DNA of 64,000 nucleotides from Catenulispora acidiphila DSM 44928 (GTDB lineage: Bacteria > Actinomycetota > Actinomycetes > Streptomycetales > Catenulisporaceae): the NCBI RefSeq assembly GCF_000024025.1, contig NC_013131.1, forward strand, positions 6,696,001 through 6,760,000, given 5' to 3'. The notes under the pieces were generated by a model, which had not been told where the DNA came from, ran no database searches, and worked only from the letters and a program-made list of their open reading frames with translations. Shown in pieces: positions 8,163 to 16,317 of the stretch. The stretch's first letter is position 1. The number at the start of each line of letters is the position of its first letter. A program made the position numbers and the translations under genes.

Positions 8163-9452
8163 GTGATCTCCCGATCCTCCAGACCCGAGCAGGCCTTGAA
8201 CGCGCGCACAAAAAGGCCGACCGACTCCGACAGCCCAGCCGAAGCACACGGTTCGGCCAGCCCGACCACCGCCTCCGCCGCGACCAGCCCAGACCGGGTC
8301 AGCAGGCCACCCGACACATCCGACCCGACTGGCGCGACCGGCTCAAGCAGCCCAACCACCGCCTCCGCCGCGAGCAGCCCGGCCAGCCCCGGCAACTCGG
8401 CCGGCGCAACCGCCGCCTCCACTGCTGCCAGCCCGACCCCCACCCCGGCCTCCACCTCCACCAACCCCCTCGCCAACGTCCTCTCCTGGTTCGCCGCCCA
8501 ACCCCCCGCCGCGGGGTCCGCCGTCATGGCGACCGGCATCGTGTCGATCGGGCTGCGGCAGGTGGGTGCGCAGGTGCTGTCGGTGGTGGCGCTCGTGTTG
8601 GCGGTGCTGCTGTGGCTGGCGCTCGCTGATGACTTCGGGCGGCGGCTGGTGTGGCAGCGGGGGCGGTGGGTGTCCGAGGCGCAGACGCCGCCGGCGTTGA
8701 CCGCGGTGGCGGCGACGACGGTGCTCGGGGTGCGGTTCACGCTGGCCGGGTGGTTGGCCGTGGCGGTGGGGCTGCTTGTGGTCGCGGCGGTTTTGTGGCC
8801 GTTGCTGTTGTGGGCGGTGGTGCGGCGTCTGCGGCCGCATATGCCGGGTGCGGTGTTCCTCATCTGCGTGGCGACGCAGGGGTTGGTGGCGCTGGGTGCG
8901 GCGCTGGCGGTCGCGTTGCCGGCGCGGTGGTTGCTCGGGCCGGCGTTGGTGCTGTTCGTGTTCGGGCTCGTGTTGTACGTCGACGCGCTGGCGCACTTCG
9001 ACTTCGGTGCCGTGCGGAGCGGCGCCGGGGATCACTGGGTCGCCGGCGGTGCGCTGGCGATCTCGGCGCTGGCGAACGCGAAGCTCACCGAAGCCGAAGG
9101 CGGGTCCGGCGGGTTGCACAGCACGTTGCGCGTCACCGCGCTCGTCCTGCTCGCCTTGGCGTGGGTGTGGTACGCGGTCCTCGCCGCATCGGAAATCCGC
9201 TGGCCGCGCCTGCGCTACGACGTCCGGCGCTGGGCGACGATCTTCCCCATGGGCATGACCGGCGCGGCGACCGACGAGGTGGCGAAGGCGAGCGGCTGGA
9301 CGTGGCTCACGACCCCGGGCCACGTCCTGGTGTGGATCGCGGCCGCGGCGTGGCTCGTCGTCTTCGCGGGTCTGCTCAGGGAAGCCGCGAAGACGACGAG
9401 CCAGTCCGGGGCAAGCCAGTCCGGGACAAGCCAGCCTCACCCGCCGACCTGA
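8163..9452 (+). CDS. TDT-family membrane transporter (TehA/SLAC1-like)
   Basis: Up to 429 residues. The first ~105 are a Ser/Thr/Ala/Pro low-complexity tail, so the GTG at 8163 is uncertain. The rest contains about ten membrane helices typical of the tellurite-resistance/dicarboxylate transporter family, starting FAAQPPAAGSAVMATGIVSIG and including FPMGMTGAATDEVAKASG. Members export C4-dicarboxylates, sulfite or other anions. The coding strand switches abruptly from C-ending to G-ending codons near 8530, where the membrane domain starts. Its last 16 bases overlap the end of the convergent ClC gene. Confidence 0.82.
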   Translation: MISRSSRPEQALNARTKRPTDSDSPAEAHGSASPTTASAATSPDRVSRPPDTSDPTGATGSSSPTTASAASSPASPGNSAGATAASTAASPTPTPASTSTNPLANVLSWFAAQPPAAGSAVMATGIVSIGLRQVGAQVLSVVALVLAVLLWLALADDFGRRLVWQRGRWVSEAQTPPALTAVAATTVLGVRFTLAGWLAVAVGLLVVAAVLWPLLLWAVVRRLRPHMPGAVFLICVATQGLVALGAALAVALPARWLLGPALVLFVFGLVLYVDALAHFDFGAVRSGAGDHWVAGGALAISALANAKLTEAEGGSGGLHSTLRVTALVLLALAWVWYAVLAASEIRWPRLRYDVRRWATIFPMGMTGAATDEVAKASGWTWLTTPGHVLVWIAAAAWLVVFAGLLREAAKTTSQSGASQSGTSQPHPPT

Positions 9453-11380
9453 ACATCCTCCCGATCACGCCGCCACACGAGCATCCGCTCGCGTTGCGAC
9501 TCCTCGTGATGGTCGATCCGCCGCGCGTGCAGCAGCTGCCGCAGGCTCAGAACATACGGCGGCTCATGGGGATCGGCGGTCACCACGACCCGCGTCACCG
9601 AATGATGCGCCATCCGGTTGGCCACGGTCCGCAACGTCTCCGCCGGCTGCGCGGCGATCGCGGGCCGCGCCGTCTCCGACAACGGCGTCAGGTCCCCCAC
9701 ATCAGCCGCCAGCAGCTGCGCACGCGTGACCACGCCCGCCAACTCGCCGTCGGAATGCAGCACCGGGTACAGGCGCTGAATCGCCAACTCACCATCAGGC
9801 AGCGACGCACGAATCGCCGCACTGGCCTGACCTGTGCTCTGCGCAGCCGCGAACGACGTCGCCGGCTCCGCGGTGAGCCCGCCCACCAGATGGACTTCCA
9901 GCGGATCCACCGAGTACTCGCGCGTCAGATGCAGCCCGCGCCGAGCAAGCTTCTCGGTCAGCACCGAACGCTTCAGGAACACCACCGAGACCAGATACGC
10001 GGTACCGGCGGTGACGATCATCGGCAGTATCGCGTTGACCTCATGCGTCAGCTCCAAGCAGAACACGATGCCGGTCAACGGCGAGCGCATCACACCACCG
10101 AGCACGCCAGCCAAGGACACCAAAGCCCAGAAACCGGGGCTGACGCTCGGGAAAATCATCGCCTCGGCCGCCCCGAGAGCACCGCCGACCATGAACATCG
10201 GCGCGAGCACGCCGCCGGACGTCCCGGACCCCAGCGACAGTCCCCAAATCAGGGTCTTGACCACCAGAATCCCGACAATCAGACCGGTCGTGGCGCGCCC
10301 GGTGAGCAGCGAGTCGATGACGTCGTACCCGACGCCGAGGGCGTGCGGCTCGATCAGGCCGCCGACGCCGACGATCGCCCCGCCGATGGCCGGCCACCAC
10401 ATCCAGTGGATCGGCAGCTTGGCGAAGGAGTCCTCGGAGAAGTACACCAGCGCCGTGGCGCCGATCGCCAGCAGTCCGGCGACCACGCCGGCCACCAGGC
10501 ACAGCGGGTAGTCGTAGAAGGCCAGGTGGGCCGGGACGTGCGCACCGCCGAACAGCGGTCCGTAGCCCAGCATCGGTCCGCGCACGATCGTCGCGGTGAC
10601 GGCTGCCGCCGCCACGGGTATCAGGGAACGGGGACGCCACTCGAACAGCAGCAGCTCCACCGCGAGCACGACCGCGGCCAGCGGCGTGTTGAAGGTGGCG
10701 GCCATGCCGGCGGCGGATCCGGCGACCAGCAGCGTCTTGCGCTCGTCGGTCGTGACGTGCAGGACCTGCGCGAGCAGCGAGCCGATCGCGCCGCCGGTCA
10801 TGATGATCGGGCCCTCGGCGCCGAAGGGACCGCCGGTGCCGATCGAGACCGCGGCCGACAGCGGCTTGAGCACCGCCACGCGCGGCTGGACCTTGCTGCC
10901 GCCGATCAGGATCGCCTCGATGGCCTCCGGCATGCCGTGGCCGCGGATCTTGTCGCTGCCGTAGCGGGCCATCAGGCCGACGACCAGACCGCCGACGACC
11001 GGCAGGATCGGGATCAGCCAGCGGTGCGGGGTGTCGGCGGGACTGGCCGAGTGCAGGGTGAACTGGGCGTAGAAGCAGATGTTCGTCACCAGGGTGATCA
11101 GCTTCAGCAGCGCGTAGGCGGCCAGGGCGCCGCAGACGCCGATCGGCACGGCGACCGCGGTGATCACCACGACGCGCGGCGGGACGTGGAAGTCGCCGAG
11201 GTGCGCGATGGCGTGGCCAGGATGCTTGAGCTTGGCCGCCTTGGAACTCTTGGCCGCCTTGGAACTCTTGGCTGTCTTGGAACTCGTGGAGATCTTGGCG
11301 GTCTTGGAAGGGGCGGGGGAAACAGGCGATGTCGGCACGCGGGCAGGCTCCGTGGTCGGCAGGGTCGGGCGGGATTCCAC
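9437..11380 (-). CDS. ClC-family chloride channel or H+/Cl- exchanger with CBS pair
   Basis: 647 residues: a Lys/Ala/Ser-rich tail (about 1-50, with an SSKAAK repeat encoded by a short tandem repeat), a ClC membrane domain (about 65-475), then a cytosolic CBS-pair region. Ion-pathway motifs are GHGMPEA (replacing the GSGIP of E. coli ClC), GPFGAEGP with the gating Glu retained, and GSGTSGGVLAP. The Ser-to-His change at the first site is common in some ClC clades and may affect anion choice. The start is GTG at 11380 with no Shine-Dalgarno; the promoter palindrome at 11393-11407 suggests an almost leaderless mRNA. Confidence 0.9.
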   Translation of the reverse strand: MESRPTLPTTEPARVPTSPVSPAPSKTAKISTSSKTAKSSKAAKSSKAAKLKHPGHAIAHLGDFHVPPRVVVITAVAVPIGVCGALAAYALLKLITLVTNICFYAQFTLHSASPADTPHRWLIPILPVVGGLVVGLMARYGSDKIRGHGMPEAIEAILIGGSKVQPRVAVLKPLSAAVSIGTGGPFGAEGPIIMTGGAIGSLLAQVLHVTTDERKTLLVAGSAAGMAATFNTPLAAVVLAVELLLFEWRPRSLIPVAAAAVTATIVRGPMLGYGPLFGGAHVPAHLAFYDYPLCLVAGVVAGLLAIGATALVYFSEDSFAKLPIHWMWWPAIGGAIVGVGGLIEPHALGVGYDVIDSLLTGRATTGLIVGILVVKTLIWGLSLGSGTSGGVLAPMFMVGGALGAAEAMIFPSVSPGFWALVSLAGVLGGVMRSPLTGIVFCLELTHEVNAILPMIVTAGTAYLVSVVFLKRSVLTEKLARRGLHLTREYSVDPLEVHLVGGLTAEPATSFAAAQSTGQASAAIRASLPDGELAIQRLYPVLHSDGELAGVVTRAQLLAADVGDLTPLSETARPAIAAQPAETLRTVANRMAHHSVTRVVVTADPHEPPYVLSLRQLLHARRIDHHEESQRERMLVWRRDREDVQVGG

Positions 11381-11392
11381 CCCAAAGCAACG

Positions 11393-11407
11393 ATTGCATT
11401 ATGCAAT
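11393..11407 (-). promoter_or_regulatory. Palindromic -10 region of the ClC gene
   Basis: Perfect inverted repeat ATTGCAT-T-ATGCAAT. Read on the minus strand it contains CATAAT, a good -10 hexamer, only 17 bases before the GTG start. A bound regulator would block RNA polymerase. Confidence 0.5.
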
Positions 11408-11470
11408 AGTTTTACTGGGGGTAGCAATGTGACGCCCATCTCGTGGCCCGGGGCACGATCGGAGAACGAC

Positions 11471-11503
11471 TCAGGGGTCGCCCGTGCTACGGACGACCCC
11501 TGA
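11471..11503 (-). terminator. Strong hairpin terminator after the sedolisin gene
   Basis: Stem TCAGGGGTCG paired with CGACCCCTGA (10 bp), a single C/A mismatch, then CCGT/ACGG closing a GCT loop. It lies 70 bases past the stop of the gene ending at 11573. The U-tract is poor, as is usual for high-GC actinobacterial terminators. Confidence 0.7.
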
Positions 11504-11572
11504 ATCCCTTGCCACACAACGCTTCGCGGAAGACCTACCGCATCGCGCGGCGCCTACCGCATCGCAGAGCGC

Positions 11573-14569
11573 TTACGACTCGACGCGACCGCCGACCGCC
11601 TTGGCGACCTGCTGCTCGACGCCGTCGGAGACCGCCACCCGGCCGCCGAACAGCTCGATCGAGCCGCCCGCCAGCGCCTGGCTGAAGCCGTGCAGCACCG
11701 CCGCGGTGCTGGCCGGCAGCGCCGTCGGCTGGGTGAGCAGCAGCGGGCTGTGCGCCGCGGCCAGCATCGCCGCGCCGGTCAGGGCGTCGGCGAACTGGGT
11801 GCCGGTGGCCACGCCGACGGTCTTCGGCGCGCTGAACCGCCCGGCCACCATCGCACCGGTCGCGAAGCGGTCCGTGCCGCCGAACTGGGCGCTGGCGTCG
11901 CGGTTCTTCAGACCGGCGTCGGCCACGGTGGCCTGGACGCCGACCGCCGCCACCGCGTGCGCGCCGGCCACGTAGCTCGCCACCGCCGGCGGCAGCTTGC
12001 GGTTGTCGGTCAGCAGGATCGCCGCCGGGCCGCCGGTGGGACCGCCGTAGACCGCCGAGAACGGCGCGGCGGTCAGGGCGTCGGCGAAGTCGTCGCCGGT
12101 CGCCAGGATCACGTTGCCGGTCGGGTTGCCCAGCTGCTCGGCGATCGCCAGCGAGGTGGCGAAGCGGTCCGAGCCGGAGACCCGGGAGACCTGCGCGCCG
12201 GGCAGGCCGAGACCGGCGACCACCTTGTCGGAGACCGCGTTCACGCCGCCCAGGACGTAGACCTTGCCGCCGGGCGCCAGGACCCGGTGGATCTCGGCGA
12301 CCACGGCCGGGTCGACGGTCTTCGACGGGGTCAGCAGCAGCGGGCCGCCGAGCTTGGTGGCCAGCGGCGCGCCGGACAGCGCGTCGGGGAACGTCTCGCC
12401 GGTGGCCAGGACCACGGCCGAGGCCGAGCCCGCCTTCGGGAAGGAGGACTGCGAGACGCTGATCGCGGTGCCGTAGCGGTCGCCGCCGGCGATCCGCTTG
12501 ACGACCGGCGCGTTCGGCGAGCCGGGGTTGGTCGGCGGCGCCGGCGGCTGCAGCGGCGTGACCGTGGCGACCTTCGCCAGGTAGTCGTCCGCCGGGGAGC
12601 CCAGGCCGGTGGCGTCGTCGTAACCCGCGGCGGCGACCAGCGAGGTGTCCTGGCCGGCGTGGTACATCGTGCCGCGGGTCGGGTCGGCGGTCGAGACGTG
12701 GATACCCTCGATCACCTGCGGCTGGCCCGCCGGGTGCGCGGTGACGTCGTGGAACGCCGAGCCGCCGTTCAGCGCGTACAGCGACGGGTTCGCGAAGCCC
12801 AGCGCGTGGCCCGCGGCCTGCTTGGCGTCGGCCTGCAGCGCGGAGAACTCCGGCGCGGCCACCGAGGTGCCGCCGTAGCCGCCCTCACTGTAGGTGGCGC
12901 CGCTGGTCATGCCGACCAGCACCGAGGTCGCCAGCGCGCCGTTCATCGCCACGTCCGGGACGGTGCGCATCGCGCGGGTGCTGTCGTGCCCGCCGTTGGC
13001 CAGCGCGCTCGGCACGATACCGGCCTGGTAGAAGGGCTGCGCGATGTCCTCGGAGGTACCGCCGCCGCCGCCGAAGTAGAACGAGAACGGGACGGTCGCC
13101 CGTCCGGCCGGCGGCTGCCAGTTGGGGGCGCCCTGCGCGGCGACGCCGACATGGTCGCCCATCGCGGCTTCCCAGGCGTAGCCGCCCTGCGCGTTGGTGG
13201 CCATCGTGGTGCCGCCGACCGAGGTGACCCAGGCGTCGCTGGTCGGCCACTCGGTCTGCTTGCGCGCCGAGTCGCCGGCGCAGTTGGCGCCGCCGCCGGC
13301 GTAGTTCGCCGGGTCGTCGTCGCCGCAGTCGCCGGAGGAGAAGTCGAAGCCGATGCCCTCAGCCGCGCCCTTCTGGAAGATGCGGTCGTAGGCGGCTATC
13401 TCCGACGGGTCCAGGTCCTCGCCGTCGGTGGTGTGCATGATCTCGCCCCAGGAGTTGGAGACCACGTCGGCGAGGTGATGATCGACGATGTTCTCCTCGG
13501 CGGACATCAGGTCCGCGTCAGTGCAGGAGTTCGCGCCGACATACAGGACGTTGGCGTCCGGCGCGAGGCCGTGCGCCATCTCCACGTCCAGCGACTCCTC
13601 GCCGGCCACGTTGTCCTGGCCGCCGCAGGCGTCGATGTTGGTCCACTGAGACGCGTCCTTGATCTCAGAGTACTGACCTGGCGCGAACGGCTTGTCCCCG
13701 TGGGCGACCGCGAACTGGTTGGCGTCGCCCTCCATGGTGGCCGAGGCGAACCAGTCCACGACGGCGATGGTCGCGCCCTTGCCGGTCATGCCGGACTTGG
13801 TCACGCCGTAGGCGTCGCGCAGCTGCTTCGGGGTGTAGGAGCACGGCAGCAGGGGCGTCGGGCCCGGGTTGACGCCGGCCGGCCACGCGGTGGAGGTGTT
13901 CGCGCCCCAGGACGGCGAGCAGCTCTGGTTCGCGGCGTTGGCCGCGTTGACCTTCGCCGAATCGGCGTGCACGCGCACGGCGGCCTGCGACAGGCCCGAG
14001 ACGCCGGCGACGTAGTCGGCGACGGCGGCCGGGATGACCGCGGAGGAGGACGCGGCGTACTTCACCGAGCCGTCGGTGCCCTGGTAGTCCTTGATCTGCG
14101 TGCCGAAGGCGCGCTGCACGGCGGCGGAGTCACCGACCGCGTCGATCCAGTCGCTCTGCACCGCGGAGACCTTCAGCCCGGCGCCGGTCAGCCACTTCTG
14201 CACCGCGGCGAGCTGGGCCGGCGTCGCACCGAAGCGCGCCTGGACCTGGGCCGGGGTCAGGTAGTGCTGGTAGTCCGGGCTGCTCGGGTCGGACGCGGCG
14301 CGCGCCAGCGCGGCCAGCCCCGCCTGGTCCTGACCGGTCAGGTACACCCGGGTGCTGATCTGCTGCGCGGCCGGCAGGACCCCCCGGTCCTTGTCGGCCG
14401 TCGCCCATGCCGGGTGCGCGTCGGTCAGGATCTTGTTCGTGGTGCTGTGGTGCTGCGTGTCGGCCTGCGCGGGCGAGGCGGACGCGGACGCGGCGACAAG
14501 CGCGATGGCGACGGGGAAGACCCCCGCCATCACGGCCTGCGCACGCCGCCGCTGAGCGGCGTTGGGCAT
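11573..14569 (-). CDS. Secreted sedolisin (S53) protease with C-terminal cell-wall-binding repeats
   Basis: 998 residues. Sec signal peptide (about 1-35, ending SASPAQA). A pro-kumamolisin activation domain follows (about 40-190: DYQHYLTPAQVQARFG), then the S53 catalytic domain (about 235-640) with EESLDVEMAHG giving the Glu/Asp pair, FSSGDCGDDDP for the oxyanion Asp, and GGTSVAAPEFSAL with nucleophile S569. Residues about 690-998 hold three CWB2-type wall-binding repeats, each starting RxxGxDRxxTA-like and containing ATGxxFxDAL. This predicts an acid-active serine-carboxyl protease held on the cell surface. The start is ATG at 14569 with AAGGGA upstream; an in-frame GTG at 14623 is less likely. 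Confidence 0.93.
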   Translation of the reverse strand: MPNAAQRRRAQAVMAGVFPVAIALVAASASASPAQADTQHHSTTNKILTDAHPAWATADKDRGVLPAAQQISTRVYLTGQDQAGLAALARAASDPSSPDYQHYLTPAQVQARFGATPAQLAAVQKWLTGAGLKVSAVQSDWIDAVGDSAAVQRAFGTQIKDYQGTDGSVKYAASSSAVIPAAVADYVAGVSGLSQAAVRVHADSAKVNAANAANQSCSPSWGANTSTAWPAGVNPGPTPLLPCSYTPKQLRDAYGVTKSGMTGKGATIAVVDWFASATMEGDANQFAVAHGDKPFAPGQYSEIKDASQWTNIDACGGQDNVAGEESLDVEMAHGLAPDANVLYVGANSCTDADLMSAEENIVDHHLADVVSNSWGEIMHTTDGEDLDPSEIAAYDRIFQKGAAEGIGFDFSSGDCGDDDPANYAGGGANCAGDSARKQTEWPTSDAWVTSVGGTTMATNAQGGYAWEAAMGDHVGVAAQGAPNWQPPAGRATVPFSFYFGGGGGTSEDIAQPFYQAGIVPSALANGGHDSTRAMRTVPDVAMNGALATSVLVGMTSGATYSEGGYGGTSVAAPEFSALQADAKQAAGHALGFANPSLYALNGGSAFHDVTAHPAGQPQVIEGIHVSTADPTRGTMYHAGQDTSLVAAAGYDDATGLGSPADDYLAKVATVTPLQPPAPPTNPGSPNAPVVKRIAGGDRYGTAISVSQSSFPKAGSASAVVLATGETFPDALSGAPLATKLGGPLLLTPSKTVDPAVVAEIHRVLAPGGKVYVLGGVNAVSDKVVAGLGLPGAQVSRVSGSDRFATSLAIAEQLGNPTGNVILATGDDFADALTAAPFSAVYGGPTGGPAAILLTDNRKLPPAVASYVAGAHAVAAVGVQATVADAGLKNRDASAQFGGTDRFATGAMVAGRFSAPKTVGVATGTQFADALTGAAMLAAAHSPLLLTQPTALPASTAAVLHGFSQALAGGSIELFGGRVAVSDGVEQQVAKAVGGRVES

Positions 14570-14680
14570 AGATGGATTCCCTTTCCCCTGTGGTGGCACG
14601 CGTCCCGTCGAAGAGGCCGCCACACTGCGGCTTCATGAAATTCTCAGAGACGGCGAACTGATGTTTATCCACTGGGGAAC

Positions 14681-14729
14681 CCGCAGGACAAGATCCGGTG
14701 ATACACCGTGACCGGTTCGTGTCCTGCGG
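14681..14729. other. Long RNA-hairpin sequence in the divergent gap
   Basis: CCGCAGGACA pairs perfectly with TGTCCTGCGG (10 bp). Inside it, CCGGT pairs with ACCGG across a 4x4 internal loop. It lies 112 bases upstream of the sedolisin start, in the untranscribed or leader region, and just after the micro-ORF at 14740-14814 on the minus strand. It may be a terminator for that transcript or a protein-binding palindrome. Confidence 0.5.
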
Positions 14730-14739
14730 ACCTGTTTGC

Positions 14740-14814
14740 TCAGGTGTCGACAACGAAGATGTCGACGACGAAGACGACGAACCAGACGCGCGAGCCGAGC
14801 ACGGCGGCGGACAT
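14740..14814 (-). CDS. Possible 24-residue hydrophobic micro-ORF
   Basis: ATG at 14814 with GGAGG about 10 bases upstream. The product MSAAVLGSRVWFVVFVVD continues for six further residues and would be a single membrane span. It is followed at once by the long hairpin at 14681-14729. No homology can be claimed; it may be a chance ORF. The remaining gap 14815-14943 shows only the promoter of the downstream operon. Confidence 0.25.
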   Translation of the reverse strand: MSAAVLGSRVWFVVFVVDIFVVDT

Positions 14815-14943
14815 AAGCCGCACGCCTCCGTATGAGGACTCGTAGACGACGTGCGATCTGCTGCTGGACTTCGCGATGGCCGCTGCCCGTTGAAGTCGTG
14901 TCGCGCCCGGTCTCACCTGCGGTGCCGTATTAGCGTGACCACC

Positions 14944-16263
14944 GTGACCTCCCCGACCGGGCCGACAGCGCCGACCGAGCCGCCGGCACCGCCGCGCACC
15001 GCGACCGCCCGCGTGCTCGTCCGCCGCCCGAAGCTGTGGCTGATCCCGGCGGTGCTGGCGACCCTGGTCGCCTTGTTCCTGTCGCTGCTGTACATGGGCG
15101 GCATCCTGGATCCGAACGGCAACCTGCACCACCTGCCGATCGCGCTGGTCGACGCCGATACCGGCGCGCCGCCGCCCGGCCAGCCGCAGAACCTGGGCGC
15201 GCAGGTGGCGCAGGCGGTGGTCACCGGGGCGCCGACCGGTCAGTTCGACTGGAAGCGGGTCGACCGGGCCGAGGCGCAGGACATGCTGGCGTCCGGCAAG
15301 GTCTACGGCGCCTTCGAGATCCCGGCGGACTTCACCGCCTCGGTCGTGGCGCTGACCACCGGGCAGGGCACGGTGCGTCCGACGATCACCGTGCTCACCA
15401 ACCCCGGCCTGGGCAGCCTGGGCTCCTCGATCGCCTCCCAGGTCACGCAGAACGCGGCACACCAGGCGTCGCTGTCCATCGGCAAGCAGCTCACGGCCTC
15501 CCCCGCGACGTCCGCCGCCGACCCGACCACTCGCCTGCTGTTCGCCGACCCGGTCGCGGTGACCACGCAGATCGGCCATCCCATCGGGCGGCACAGCGGT
15601 TTGGGCCTGAGCGCCTTCTACTACGCGCTGCTGCTGGTCCTGTCCGGCTTCATCGGCGGCAACCTGATCCACGCCGGCGTGGACACCGCTTTGGGCTACG
15701 CCGACAGCGAGATGGGTCCTTGGCACACGCGGCGTCCCACCGTCCCGATCACCCGCACCCAGACGCTGTTGTTGAAAATGCTGATGACCGCCGGCATCGC
15801 GCTGCTCACCGTGAGCATGGTGATAGTGGCGTGCATCGTCGCCCTGGGCATGGACGCCACGCACATCCCGCTGCTGTGGATCTTCTCCTACTGCGCGTGC
15901 CTGGCGATCGGGCTCGGCGTGCAGGCGATCAACGCGGCGTTCGGCGGCATCGGACAGCTGGTGTCGATGTTCGTGTTCATCGCGCTGGCGCTGCCCTCCT
16001 CCGGTGCGACCGTCCCCTTGCAAGCCGCACCACCGCTTTTCCGCTTCCTCGGTACCTTCGAGCCGATGCGCCAGCTCGCCGGCGGCGTGCGCGCCATCAT
16101 CTATTTCGACGCCCGGGGCGACGCCGGGCTCTCGCGCGCCTGGCTGATGATCGCCGTCGGGGTCGTCGGCGCGCTGGTCTTCGGCTTCGCGATGACCCGT
16201 TACTACGACCGCAAGGGGTTGCGGCGGCTCACGCCGCAGCCCATGGCGCCGCAGCAGAGCTGA
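14944..16263 (+). CDS. YhgE/Pip-like (ABC-2 type) membrane permease
   Basis: About 439 residues. The N-terminal helix (LWLIPAVLATLVALFLSLLYMGG) is followed by a long extracytoplasmic domain (LPIALVDADTG to about residue 215) and five or six C-terminal helices, the layout of YhgE/Pip (phage-infection-protein) and ABC-2 exporters. GTG at 14944 is chosen because TATTAG (14928-14933) is a -10 giving an almost leaderless mRNA; GTG at 14935 is the alternative. It heads an operon with two ABC exporters (55-base gap to the first). The transported substrate is unknown. Confidence 0.78.
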   Translation: MTSPTGPTAPTEPPAPPRTATARVLVRRPKLWLIPAVLATLVALFLSLLYMGGILDPNGNLHHLPIALVDADTGAPPPGQPQNLGAQVAQAVVTGAPTGQFDWKRVDRAEAQDMLASGKVYGAFEIPADFTASVVALTTGQGTVRPTITVLTNPGLGSLGSSIASQVTQNAAHQASLSIGKQLTASPATSAADPTTRLLFADPVAVTTQIGHPIGRHSGLGLSAFYYALLLVLSGFIGGNLIHAGVDTALGYADSEMGPWHTRRPTVPITRTQTLLLKMLMTAGIALLTVSMVIVACIVALGMDATHIPLLWIFSYCACLAIGLGVQAINAAFGGIGQLVSMFVFIALALPSSGATVPLQAAPPLFRFLGTFEPMRQLAGGVRAIIYFDARGDAGLSRAWLMIAVGVVGALVFGFAMTRYYDRKGLRRLTPQPMAPQQS

Positions 16264-16317
16264 GACACGTTCGCTGTCGGAAAACACGGTTGCACTGCCG
16301 AACGCCCCTCCGTCACG

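Noticed and set aside
8651-11503. Very long plus-strand open frame (950 codons)
   Set aside because: Antisense and frame shadow of the TDT and ClC genes; composition is Gly/Arg/His-rich noise.
11690-14638. Plus-strand open frame of 982 codons opposite the sedolisin gene
   Set aside because: Mirror of codon bias on the real minus-strand gene; no recognisable domain.
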